Made by a program: the position numbers and the translations under genes. A DNA stretch of 64,000 nucleotides from Angiostrongylus vasorum (taxonomy: Eukaryota > Nematoda > Chromadorea > Rhabditida > Metastrongylidae), in the NCBI GenBank assembly GCA_018806985.1, contig JADANN010000108.1, forward strand, positions 2,976,001 to 3,040,000. Reading direction: 5' to 3'. Under the pieces are notes generated by a model. That model made no database searches, was not told the origin of the DNA, and saw nothing but the letters and a program-made list of their open reading frames with translations. Of this stretch, positions 34,161 to 45,600 are shown piece after piece (within the stretch, counting starts at the first letter, position 1; each line of letters opens with the position of its first letter).

Positions 34161-34330
34161 TGTGGTGTGAGGCGGGTAGCGCAGTGGCAGTGATGATCAT
34201 GCCTTTCATCATGTGCATGGGCTGATTCGACCGCTCACCGAGTTGTCTATGGTCGGCGGACTTGTTTTAGTCCGCGTCTAAGCACAGCTATCTCAGGATG
34301 ACAGGAGGAATCGTCTCGACCACCATTCAT
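34160..34330 (+). mobile_element. possible tRNA-related SINE-like sequence
   Basis: GCGGGTAGCGCAGTGGCAGT resembles a Pol III A box. GGGCTGATTCGACCGC, about 50 bases on, resembles a B box. This is the only copy I see in the window, so repeat status is a guess. Confidence 0.3.
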
Positions 34331-34599
34331 CGACATTCGCAACGAGGAAGGAAAATCTTCAAGAAGCAGCGGAACCCACACGAAAATTGCTCAGATTACT
34401 TTGTGGGTGCTGGATACGAGAAGACAAATCAAATGCAAGAACTTCTGAAATCTAAACAGCATGTAATGTCGGATTACATAGAAAAAATGGTTGCCATCGT
34501 AATTAATGGAGTTCAGTACGGGCGGAGATATGTTGGCTTAAAGTTAGAATCGGCTGTTGTTTTCACCCTATAGGCACCGATGTTATTGCGATATCACTA

Positions 34600-34990
34600 C
34601 TTATATGGACACTTAGATGGCCCATCTTTACTGCTTGTGCCGGCTCCAGCATAATTTCCATTTTTTCGGTGTTTTGCTGGTTTGGCCACTGTGTTTTCCT
34701 GTAGTCCCGAGGTTAGCCTAGCCAAAGTCTGCCCCAGGTCGTAATCACTACAGGCGGTCGTCGCCCGCGTGGATCGAAGGTAGATTTGCGGCCATGCGAC
34801 TAGGTTTATACCGGGATAGTGGACGATCCTGGCATTGGTTTACCCTTTACCAGGCTTCCTGATGGGAACGCCGGACTCCTCAGCTTGGGAGTCTCTGCCG
34901 GTGGGATAAATCCTCCCGCTGTTCATCGCCGCCTGACATCCAGGAACACCTCCCACCTACGATAAGGCAGTAAATTGTTGAGAGGCTGCT
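34600..34990. mobile_element. ~390-bp interspersed element, copy 3
   Basis: Begins ATGGACACTTAGATGGCCCA and ends at the GTAAATTGTTGAGAGG segment common to the family. Diverged but nearly full length. Confidence 0.85.
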
Positions 34991-34994
34991 TAAG

Positions 34995-35930
34995 ATTACT
35001 AATTCCTAAATGCCTGTGTTATCTTTTCGCAACACAGTACTACATAATTCCCAGAACCGGTTTTGCAAGACACCACCAGAGGCCAAGGTTTTTGTGGTGG
35101 ATACGATATTGAGCTTACAGTTACCAAAAAATAGGGCTAGAAACTTCTCCACTAACTCAAAGATTCTCGGAGTGAATCGGTGTGATGAATGTCATAGAAA
35201 TTGATGCAGTGTGTAGAAATGCTAAAGGGTAATACTCATTGTACTTTCTATGCGTTTTGAAGCAATTATTTTGTAAAGTCATTAGAGATTAAGATCAGCA
35301 AGGATTGAAATTTCTTCGGAAATGTGTATGTATTTGCGAAGTTACTTATTTGTTTATGAAATTAGGATGCATGAGATATTGCCAGGCAGAGCATATCTGT
35401 TGTTGAGAGTAAGTGCGTTTTACGAACTCGTTATGTTTCTTCAATAATATTTATCCCGTGAAGAAATTGCGCTGCACTCCTTCTATTTCAGATATCCGTT
35501 GTCTTGCTGCTGAAGCCGAATGATTGAAACCGTTTTGCTCATTCGTAGGAGTATTAGTTAAAACTGCTGAAAAGCTTCTGTCTGTCTATTTATTTATACA
35601 TTGTACTATGTGGTTCGCTGTGTGTTTTTGTATCTAGAAATGTAGAGGTCTTTAAGTGCATGGACTTTCCTGTGCTTTTTTACATTCTTCAGTCTTCTCA
35701 GATACATCAGAAGATGATTATTTGTTTTTGAACCATCTTTATCGGACTTGCTTGCTTCTTTGCGGGTGATTTGTACGATTTGTAAAATACAGGCATCCTA
35801 GTTCGGTTTTATTTTGTAAATTCATCATCATAAAGATGAAATTACTCTTGTCTCCTGTGTAGCCTAACCATAAATTTGTTCTACAGATCATATTTGTTTG
35901 AGATTTCAGACCTGTTAATTATTCGATTTT
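34995..35930. other. upstream region of the JMJD8-like gene, no gene seen
   Basis: T-rich sequence with short open frames only. It probably holds the promoter of the three-gene + strand cluster, but I can name no motif. Confidence 0.45.
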
Positions 35931-35935
35931 TTCTT

Positions 35936-35954
35936 ACTATTTGCAGAACAATTT
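35936..35954 (+). promoter_or_regulatory. candidate trans-splice acceptor of the JMJD8-like gene
   Basis: TTACTATTTGCAG ends at 35946, eight bases before the ATG, with no upstream exon found. Confidence 0.45.
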
Positions 35955-37889
35955 ATGCTTATTTTGCTTCTCTTTTTCGTAAAATCTCGTGCAGATGACA
36001 CATTAGCAGATAGCGGAGGATGGGAAACTGAACTGAAGGATATTGTTGGTCGTCATGGCCCGTGTAATATTGAAAGGTACGATGCCAACGACTTGACTCA
36101 GAAGGAGTTCTTGATGAGGTTAGAAACGTTCCACGTTTCTCCTTCCACTATCCGTTTGTTCACGAATTTACGGGAAACACATTCCTAGAGGAGTCGAGGT
36201 TACAATAGTTCTAGCCTTTTTATTTTACTGCCTACTTATCATGGCACGGCATTTTGCCAAATATAACTTCAACAAAACTGAGATATTTGCAAAACTCGGA
36301 CCGCAGGTGCCTATGGTGAGGAACGAACGCGCTATTGTCCTTTCCCGGGGAGTAACGCGTTCTATCGATCTTTTGCGAAATATATTGAATTAGCTTAGAG
36401 ACAAGCGAAACGAAGGACCCGCATGGTGTGGTGGTGAACGCGTTACTTCCCGGAAAGGACAACAGCGCGTTCGTTCCTCACCATAGGCACCTGCGGTCCA
36501 GAGTTTTTGCAAATATCTCAGTTTTGTTGAAGTTATATTTGGCAATATGCCGTGCCATTAAAAAGAGTAGGCAGTAAAATAAAAAAGGTTAAAATTGTGA
36601 TTATAACTATAGCCTCAGTTTAACTGGGTTCAGTGCCGATTTGGGCTCCCCAGATCAATCCCTGTTGACGAGTGATTGCTGATGGCAAAAGATCGATAGA
36701 ACTAGCTGAGAGACAGGCGAAACGAAGGACCCGCATGGTGTGGTGGTGAACGCGTTACTCCCCGGAAAGGACAATAGCGCGTTCGTTCCCCACCATAGGC
36801 ACCTCCGTTCCAGAGTTTTGCAAATATCTCAGTTTCGTTGAAGTTATGATAAGTTCTATTGGTGAAGTAAGGGGTATAAAGCCCAATAACTTGTTTGATC
36901 GAAAATCTCAAGATTGCAGTCGGAAGTGTAGATTCTTCACCACAACGGACCCTATAGGATCAGAAGGTTGGAAATGTAACATCTTTCAGATTTGCACATA
37001 GTGAGCCAGTGATAATTTACAATGTCGACAACAAAGAGTTCCGTAGACTAACAATGCGCGAAAGGATGCTGGAGGACTGGAAGGATTTTCCTGTTACTCT
37101 GAATTCTGCAAACACCTATAGCTATACTCGTGTAAGTTCCCTATTACCACTATTGTTTTTCTTTTTTTCCCTCGTGTGTTTATCTTTGCTTTGGTTAGGC
37201 TGATCTCGGGACTCTAGGGAACTACAATGGCTAAATCAGCAAAACTCCGAAAAAATGGAAATTATGCTGGGGCTCGCAGAGCCAGTGAACATGGGCCATC
37301 CAAGTATCCAAGTAAGTAACCTTGTCTTTGCAGGTGCCAACGTCCTTCGGAGAGTACGTTGAACGGTACATGAAGCCACAAAGTATTGCAACACCTGGTA
37401 ACGAAACAATGTACCTCTTTGGTGATATTGATCAGAAGTTGTGGGCTCCTTTATTGGCAGCTTATAAACTTCCAAAGTGGTCACTTCCTGACCATTCTCC
37501 TGCTTTGAGTTTTGGGTTAGCAGGAGCAGGTGCCTTCTTGATTTCAAGCCTGTAATCCTTAAATTTGAGACAGTGATAATATTCTTCGACACCATTTAAA
37601 TTAAGGAACTGGGGTACCGTTCCATTTCCATGGACCCGGATTCGCTGAGGTAGTATATGGATCGAAAAGGTGGTTTCTCTATCCCTATGACCACCGGCCA
37701 GATTTCGAGCCGGATAAGTCCACATTAGAGTGGTACCTTAGCAAATACCCTTTACTACCGAGGGAAAAACTTCCTCTTGAATGCCTTCTGAAGCCTGGAG
37801 AAATTATTTTCTTTCCCGATAAATGGTGGCATGCTACTTTGAACAGTGAAACCAGCGTCTTCATTAGTACCTTCTTGAGTCCTAATTGA
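35955..37889 (+). CDS. JmjC domain protein, JMJD8-like
   Basis: Exons 35955-36118, 36990-37131, 37334-37529 and 37606-37889 join in phase to 261 residues (human JMJD8 264). A short hydrophobic start, MLILLLFFVKSRADD, looks like a signal peptide, agreeing with the endoplasmic-reticulum-lumen location of JMJD8. Family blocks are VTLNSANTYSYTR, SFGEYVERYM, LFGDIDQKLW, SFGLAGAGTGVPFHFHGPGF (split over two exons), EVVYGSKRWFLYP and FFPDKWWHATLN. The HFHGPGFAE and WWH segments are the likely metal-binding positions of the cupin fold. Substrate is not established for the family. Introns carry SINE-B and 390-bp element copies. It starts a co-directional cluster with vps-22 (546 bp further) and bud-23. 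Confidence 0.92.
36241..36556. mobile_element. two family-B SINEs in inverted orientation (foldback)
   Basis: The left arm 36241-36360 and right arm 36436-36556 are reverse complements of each other, about 120 bases, around a 75-base spacer. Both carry the family-B body (GAGATATTTGCAAAACTC) and GCGTTCGTTCCYCACC. Inside the first intron of the JMJD8-like gene this could form a long RNA hairpin. Confidence 0.8.
36605..36850 (+). mobile_element. tRNA-derived SINE, family B, near full-length
   Basis: Leader CTGGGTTCAGTGCCGATTTGG (about 36,623), then A-box-like GCATGGTGTGGTGGTGAACG, B-box-like GCGTTCGTTCCCCACC, and body. Same intron as the foldback pair. Confidence 0.8.
37197..37320 (-). mobile_element. 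~390-bp interspersed element, end fragment
   Basis: The minus-strand equivalent of the first ~125 bases of the family (GGCCATCCAAGTATCCAAGT at its end). It abuts the acceptor of exon 3 of the JMJD8-like gene. Confidence 0.8.
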
Positions 37890-38421
37890 ATTCATAAACT
37901 TAATAATATCGTAATGATAGAGAAAAAGAATCTCTGTTGAGAAGGAAGGACGGTTTTATGTAGAGGAGGCATTGTCTGTTCTGTTACTACTGTCCTGCAA
38001 TAGAATGTTGATGAAGCCTTATTGTTACCTCACGCTTGTTTTAGTCTCCACCTCATACACTCTTATAGTATCGTTTCAACATGATTTTTTCTTTTGTTAG
38101 GTAAGGTGGAGTGCACCTCTTTTGCAGTCGCATCTATGCTGGTCTTTTCAATTGATCTGGTCTATTTTCTGGATCATTGACATGTAACTTGTTGTGCATG
38201 CTGTTATGAGCCTTAACGGTCTTTGGGTCATTCTTCTAATACTTGACGAATTAAGTCGTTTTGTGCTGTTATATGTTCTCCAAATAAATACTCTTATGTG
38301 AAAATTTCCATCCTAAGAAGTTAGTTCTTCTATCTACGTAAATTTTACTAACTAGACGGTTAACTGCTAATTCATGCAATAATCTGGTACATGTCATGCA
38401 CACTGTGGATGGTAGTTTATG

Positions 38422-38435
38422 AATTACTCCAGACC
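38422..38435 (+). promoter_or_regulatory. candidate trans-splice acceptor of vps-22
   Basis: AATTACTCCAG ends at 38432, three bases before the ATG. An internal operon gene in nematodes would receive a spliced leader here. Inferred from position. Confidence 0.45.
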
Positions 38436-41400
38436 ATGGCTTCAAGACGTCGTGCCGTTGGTGTCGCTGCAATTCAACGCAAGCAGGAAACCCAGGTTCG
38501 TCACTTTGCCAACCTAAGTTATACTTAATTACTAGTTTCTATGGTTCTTCGGCCATAATTATGCTGTTACATCGTTCAAGGCGAAATTCAATGCGAAAGG
38601 TGAGCAAATGGCAAGTGAGCAACTACAAATGTTTTCGAAGCAGTTGGAAGAATTTGCTATAAGGTAGACTGTAGTTCTATTTTTGTTGTTCTTTTGTAGT
38701 TTAGCGTACCAGTAACGGTTTTAAATGGGGTTTCATTGCAAACTTCTATTCACTACTTTCTGACACTTAGTTTCACAGTATGTGTTTTCTTGAATGTAAC
38801 CTTGGCTACAGGTGGCCCCTTAAAATAGTTATATACATAAAAGCTCTGAAGCTTTCGGCGTTGATCAATCCTGAGGGATGCGCCATGCATTCGACTTCAC
38901 TAAGTATCGCTGGAGGTGACTGAATGCATATTTGGCCTTTTACAATGACTCGTGGTAGCCTACCGATGTATCGAGCCAGTGCTGCTATCTTCCCAAACAA
39001 GTCTGGTACCAATTTGCCGACCCCGGAGGAATGGAAGGCTTGGTGGGTTATGGGCGCGGGGATCGATTCCACGTGTATGTGGCAGTGGCGCCGCCAACCA
39101 CTGCGCCACACGCCTCGTAGTTATATACATATGTACATATATATGTAATATATGTATATGTGTATATATGCATATGTATATACATAGAACACAGGAAGCT
39201 CAATGATTAGAGGTGTGATGCGCAAAGCTGGTGGTCTGAACGACCCTCACCTCTGACCAACCAAGTCTTCTAGCTTTCCAGGGGCTGAGTATTGACACGA
39301 AGCTTGTCTAGGAAACCTCCCCTTGATCCTAAAAGGCCATTGATGGCCTACATAAATGGCACCAGTACCTACACGCAAATCCGAAGGCCAGTGTTGAATT
39401 ACTACTGAGAGACAATGAGCCGAAACAAAAAGCAAGTTTAGTTCCTTTGTACTAATCCACGTTGGCTATGAGAAAGCACTGTGCAGTATTAAAAGTAACG
39501 CCATGGTGTCCACCTTAGATGGCCAAGATATACACGCCTTTGCGGCTGATTGCACTATTCATTGTACAGCGAAGATACAGCTTTTTTCTGACCGTTCATT
39601 ATTTCAGTTAATAAACGAATATGACTGTATGGCAGTTTCATCAAAATCGTTGACCTTAAGCTACAGTGGTGTATGCGGTTGATTGGAGTGACAAAGAGAT
39701 ACACATTTTGCCTGGATGGATCACCAGTTGACGAGATTTATCTTGCGTATACCTAGGGCATTCAGTGGATATGGAAAACGATTTCAAAGAAGAACTCAAT
39801 AGACGAAAACAAGCAACATAACCCCCGCTCGGGTCTTTCACAGACCAGTGAGCTTCCTGATCCTGACCAACGTGTTCCGTGTCATGCAGGTGATACATGG
39901 TATGATACTTCAGCTGTGTCAAATAACTTGTGCCCGATACACCGAGCAAAATCTTTTGGTGTCTTTTGAAGATGAACCGACACATTCAATACAAAGCCGG
40001 TTTTAATAGTTCATATCTTCGATAATTTCTCCACTTACGAGACCCAGCTGAATGCAACATCAAGACGTAAAGATCAGTGGACTGATCTGCCGATCAAATA
40101 ATGAGGATACAAGATTGTCTAAGTAATAGAGAAGATTAGAAACTTTTCCGCCATTTGAACGAACGGAAGAAATAAGATCAGCGTAGTGGTGCTGGCATAA
40201 AATAAAGACAGAAGACCACATTTGAATAAAAAAAAGACTAGAGTGGACCCGAAGAGAATCAGAACGACCCCGAAAGAAGCTATCAAAAAGAAGAGCTGAG
40301 CCTGCCCTTTACTTTAGACACGCAAACTAGTTACGTTAGCGGTTGGAATGAACTTTTAAGTCGTCATGTCATACTATAGCCGGACTTATGCGTTAATATG
40401 ACCACCTTCATTGATGACAACAGCAAGACAACTAAACGGAATGAATACCGGAACATGTGCTAAATGTGGAAACGGCTTTTGTAAGTAGCCATGTAGTTTT
40501 TCCCTCTTTTTTTGCTAATTCCGCCTTGCTTCATCTCATCGCGTGGTCCTTTTCGCTTAGTATCTTCGGCTGTATCCGTTACCTCCACCCCTGTCGAACC
40601 CTCATTATTGTCCAAACTGTGCTCACGGATAACACCCATAACGTTTCTCGCCATCGAAATATCGGTGTGAATAACAGCGCGACATCCATTTATTTGTATG
40701 CTACCGCGTTTTTAGCTGACTGTTACTTTTTTGTCGCCACTGGACGTGTCACACACGTCGCATAATTTTTTGCCAGCACCTGCAGCGTTTTTGAAACGTC
40801 CTGATCTACAGGTATCATTAGTTGGACTTGGTCAGTGGTATGCTTTAAGTGGTAACCTTGCTTTCTTACTGAGCCTAGAGAACTTGTGAGTCCTTAGAGT
40901 ACTGTTGATTGCTTTTCCGATGTCTAATTGCAGTATGAAATAGTGATCTTGTGTTACTCTTACTTGAAAGCGGTGACGATAGTGTGATGTGTCATGCATA
41001 TGCCTGAAGCTACATGAAATTTTTCAAAACGACAAGAATGGATGAGATAGGTCTAAATTCTTCGCTAAACCTTAATGGATGGCTGGTTAGCTTAGAGTGC
41101 GGGCTAGTAATGTTTTCTTTGTTCTCTTAAATCTTGCTAAATACAATGTGACAAACAGACGAATGAGAAGAACGAAACGAAAGGTCCGCATGGTGGGGTG
41201 GTGAACGCATTGGCTCCCAGAAAGGGAAATACCGTGTTTGATCCCCACCGCAGACATCTGTGGTTCGAAGTTTTGCAAATATCTCAGCGCCATTATGGAC
41301 AGTGTGACATGACTTATGCAGCAGAATACTGTGCTGTTTTCACGATAACTGTCACCCTAAAACGTTGAACATATAGGTTGGAGCAATTTGCTCATCGTCA

Positions 41401-42264
41401 TCGTGACGAGATCCGGAAAAATTCGCAGTTCCGTCGTCATTTCCAAGAAATGTGTGCGAGCGTTGGAGTCGATCCTCTTGCTTGTAAGTTTCATTGCAAT
41501 AGGCGTTATTTTATTGTTGGGCCTTCCACTTCATTGTACCATCTTTGAAACTGAAATTTTAGCTGGCAGAGGGTTTTGGGCAGAAAAACTTGGTTTTGGA
41601 GATTTTTATTACGAACTCGCAGTACAAATCGTGGAGGTTTGTTTATCGACGAATCATTTTAATGGTGGAATCATGACAGTGGAAGAAATAAGAAATCGTT
41701 TAATGCGCAGTAGATCTCGAACGCGAAAGGAGACTATCACTACAGACGATATACTTCGCTCAGTCGATAAACTGAAGGTATTGGGTAGTGGTTTTGAATT
41801 GGTTCCGTTAGGAGGAGGACGGTTCCTTGTGCAGTCGGTCCCTGGTGAGCTTAGCATGGATCACTCTCGAGTTCTTCAGTTGGCTGAAGATGCTGCTTAT
41901 ATCACCAAAGAGCTCATTGTTGATAGGTTGAGGTAGGCAACTATTAATTTGCTGTATGCATAATAAATACTCTGCAACTGGTTTGTTTACCAAAGAGGTT
42001 TTGCAAAAAAATCCGCCTTACTTTGCTTAACTGGATGATTCGTGTTTCCTGACTTGTTAATGAACTTGGAACGTCTTTAGGTGGGATGGACAACGAGCTC
42101 AGTCAGCGTTGGACCATCTAGTGAAAGAAGGCCTAGCATGGATTGACGAACAGGCAACGGATACCATTCAATACTGGGTGCCCTCCTTATTTCTTCAGCA
42201 GCATTGTCACTCATCTAGCAACACAAGTGTTTCGGAAAGTATACAAAGCATGAGTGTATATTAA
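38436..42264 (+). CDS. vps-22: ESCRT-II subunit VPS22/SNF8 (EAP30)
   Basis: Exons 38436-38495, 38581-38663, 41377-41483, 41563-41932 and 42081-42264 join in phase to 267 residues (human 258). VPS22 pairs with VPS36 and VPS25 in ESCRT-II, sorting ubiquitinated membrane proteins into multivesicular endosomes. Seen: the basic N-terminus MASRRRAVGVAAIQRKQ, a helical hairpin QMASEQLQMFSKQLEEFA, RHRDEIRKNSQFRRHFQEMC, then two winged-helix domains with GFWAEKLGFGDFYYELAVQI, LGSGFELVPLGGGRFLVQSV and EGLAWIDEQ. The tail is serine-rich and unlike human. The 2.7-kb second intron holds SINE and LINE debris. bud-23 begins 415 bp after the stop. Confidence 0.96.
38837..39116 (-). mobile_element. tRNA-derived SINE, family A
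   Basis: Same layout as the 30.2 kb copy. The head (minus strand, from about 39,116) keeps GTGTGGCGCAGTGGTTGG, and the tail end lies near 38,845. It is in the large vps-22 intron and is followed by an ATGTATAT low-complexity tract to about 39,185. Confidence 0.88.
39190..39635. other. vps-22 intron, no confident feature
   Basis: Possibly another decayed repeat (tRNA-like GATTAGAGGTGTGATGCG near 39,204, with GGTCTGAACGACCC near 39,232). No other copy is seen here. Confidence 0.3.
39640..40340 (+). mobile_element. LINE 3' fragment, decayed
   Basis: The plus-strand translation contains YLGHSVDMENDFKEELNRRK, matching [20 protein letters not shown] of the big LINE copy. Stops and shifts follow. 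It lies in the vps-22 intron. Confidence 0.75.
41160..41300 (+). mobile_element. tRNA-derived SINE, family B, short copy
   Basis: GCATGGTGGGGTGGTGAACG followed by GTGTTTGATCCCCACCGC, then AGTTTTGCAAATATCTCAG. It lies in the vps-22 intron close to exon 3. Confidence 0.75.
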
Positions 42265-42664
42265 TATGGAAGTGTATCAGGATTTATTTTATAACGAGCA
42301 AGTAGCACGTATTGTTCATTAATCTGTGTGTTCTATTGCGAAGGTTTCGGAAAAAATTTAAAGCCTAAGTGCTTGCTAAGCTAGAAAGTTAAGCCAGAAA
42401 CAAGATGGACTTGTCATGTGAGTCAGTTGTTAGCCCTTCCGCTACTAGGCACGTCCCATTCTTGATTTGGTCAGCTTCAGGAAATATGCTTCTTTACACT
42501 TCCAAAGTCGTAATAATATTTCTTAACTAGGATCAGTGGTCCTCTGTCTTATCTAATAAACCGTTCGTATTTACTGAATTTTTTTTGTCCCAAAGATCAC
42601 CCACCGTGGTTTTCTACGTAGTATTGTTTCCTGTTGCTTTCCATAACAACATTACATGTGCATG

Positions 42665-42679
42665 AAACATTTTTCACAG
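42665..42679 (+). promoter_or_regulatory. acceptor abutting the bud-23 start codon
   Basis: CATTTTTCACAG ends at 42679 and the ATG begins at 42680. The message would have no 5' UTR beyond an added leader. The site fits trans-splicing of a downstream operon gene, or an acceptor for an untranslated exon. Confidence 0.5.
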
Positions 42680-45600
42680 ATGTCTATAAATCATGGCCGA
42701 CCGGAGCACTATGGTCCGCCTGAGCTGGTGAGAATTTACTGTGTTCCACATTACAGATATCCTAGTTCACAGTGCATAAGCTGTTAATCAAGTGTGAATT
42801 GAACATTGAGCAGATAGTCTTCTGCATACCATCCTTGTTTTTAGTGTTCAGGTGTGTCTAATACCTCAATTCGCACTGTCTTTCAGTATTATAATGAATC
42901 TGAGGCATGTAAATATGCGTCGAGTTCACACACCGTATCAATCCAGACAGAATTGGCTGAGCGAGCGCTTGAATTACTGGCTCTACCTGACGACAAGCCA
43001 GCTTTTCTTTTAGATATTGGTTGTGGAACTGGTATCAGCGGCGGTGTGTTGGCGAATGCTGGTTACCATTGGCTGGGACTTGACATCAGCAGACCTATGC
43101 TGGGTATTATACAAATTAACTTTGCTATTATCCAACCCCCAAAATAACTTTTTAAAGAAAGATTTTCAGAAATAGCTAGTCGCGATGACGAAGATAGGGA
43201 TAATATGGGTGATTTTATATTGTCAGATATGGGTACTGGAGTGCCATTCATGCCTGGAACTTTTGATGGAGCGATTAGGTGTGATGTTGTATGAATTATA
43301 TTAGTTTTCAATTTTAATATAACAGTATATATATCTTTCTAGTTTTATTTTGAAAATGCTGGGAGTAACAACAGTGTTTTAGTGAGAAAGGAAAACCTCT
43401 TTCTCTGTAACTACCTTTAATATTTAGTATATCGGCCATTCAGTGGTTATGTCATGCGAACTCAACTGAACAGAATCCGAAAAGACGCCTACATCGATTT
43501 TTCCAAACGCTGTACGGTTGTCTAGTATGTTCCACAAATCTTATGTTATATTGACTTTTTAGCTATCTGGTTTGAAAAAGAAACCTCATAGATACTACAA
43601 AGCAGCCACTAGTTTTACTTTCCTGTTTAGTGGAAAAACGAATTTTTCCCTAGTAGTATGTACTTCAAAAATGATTTTATCTTGCTTACTTGGATACTTG
43701 GACGGTCCGTCTTCACGAGCTGTGCAGACCCCAGCACATATGCCATTCGTTCCTTTCTCTCGCAGTCATAGTCCATGATGGTGGTCTTGTGCGAGCATGG
43801 TAGCGCTTGCAAGTCTCGTACCGTTTCGATCTGTAAAACAACTGCAGCTGCGGGTACAGGTGATCAACTTTGTTTACAAACATGTCCGCCCAACGTGTAG
43901 GTGGTCGTCCTGAGGGACGTTTGCATTCTCTTGGAGTCCACTCTACTGTTCTTTTCGTCCATCTGTCGTTTGTTCTTCTCATTATGTGACCGGCCCATTT
44001 AAGTTTCGCTATCGATGTATATTCTCCTGGATCTCGAAGATGCGACAGATTTCGAAGGTCAGAGCTTCGCATTCTGGGTAGATATTGAGAGTGCCGGTTA
44101 TATTTCAGAAGACATCGCTCAAGCGCTCTGTGAGTAGTGCGAAGCATTCTTGACGTAGTTAAAGTATCAATCCATGTCTCCGCAGCATAACAGAGCGCTG
44201 GGAGGATCGTAGAATCGAAGAGATGAGCGCGGATTTTCAGGCCCTTCAGTTGGTCGGTGGCTTCTTTGAGAGGCCCGAATGCGGCCCAAGCTGCTCTCCT
44301 TTTTCTATCTAGTTCCTCCTTCATGTTGTTTTCCATGTTCATTGATCGCCCAAGGTATACGTACGAGGTGGTCTCTGCAATGAGAGAGCCATCCAATTCA
44401 ATTTTTTTCGCCTTCGCACCATGGGTTTTTCATGAACTGGGTCTTCTTTCGATTTATGCGAAGACCGATCTTTTTCCCCGCTTCGTTGAGCTCGTTGATT
44501 ATCATCTCTGCTTCGCTAGTACTTCTTGAGAAGATGACAATGTCGTCGGCAAAAACGAAGGTTTGATAGGAATTTTTCCATCAATACGTATGCCTTTCTC
44601 ATCCCAGTCGAGTGACTTCATTATCCACTGCATTGCGGCACTGAACAGCTTTGGCGATATTGTATCGCCCTGTCGAACCCCTCTTTTTCTATGGGTATGG
44701 AAGAGGTTGATGGAAAAAGCTGTATTATCGTAGTGCAGTTCCGATAACAGTCGCACAGAGTTCTTATGTAGGACGCGTCCACTCCTTGGTCGACGAACGC
44801 TGATAGGATTGCATTCGTTTCGACACTGTCAAACGCTTTTTCATAGTCGACAAAGGTTAGAACTAGAGGCAAGTGGTGTTCCCGACAAACTTCGATGACT
44901 CTGGACACGGTTTGGATGTGGTCCATACAGCAAAATCCCTTCCGAAATCCTGCTTGTTCGAATGGTTGCGCCTCATCTAATGTCCTTGATATGCGCGAGA
45001 GGATAATCTTCGTGAAGAACTTGTAGAGTACACTCAACAAGCATATGGGACGATATTAACGAAGATCCCTTCGGTCTCCTTTTTTGGACAGGATGACCGT
45101 ACGCGACGTCCTCCACTGGTTTGGGATTTTTTCCTTTTGAAGATAGGGCTGTCGTATGATTTGCGAGAAGTACATATAAATTGTGGCCTCCAACTCCAAG
45201 GAAATCGGCGGTGACATTGTCTGCTCCTGGGGTTGCGCCTCTTTAATGCTGTCTATCGCAACTCGAACCTCCGACGGAAGAATTCCAGGTGGTTTTTCTC
45301 CAGCGGGGATATTAGGGTCCGGGACGGGGATTGTGGAACGGAAAAGGTTGGTGTAGAACGTTTACGCTATTAATTCCATATCATGGCGGGAACTTTTGAC
45401 GATCCCATCTTCGTTCATCAGGGTGGCAACGGAACATTATAATCACACAAGTCCTGGCGGCATTTTTTCAGACCGCCTCTTTTCTCTGCTGCTTCCAGTA
45501 GTTTCTTCTGCTTGTACCGTTAATACCTAGACACGGTTTGGATCTTCCTGCAAAGCTACTCTCATTTATTACTAACCATGTTAAACGTGTTGCAGTAGGG

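Noticed and set aside
42693..42727. Alternative bud-23 start ATGGCCGACC
   Set aside because: Out of frame with [10 protein letters not shown]; the ATG at 42680 gives the conserved N-terminus.
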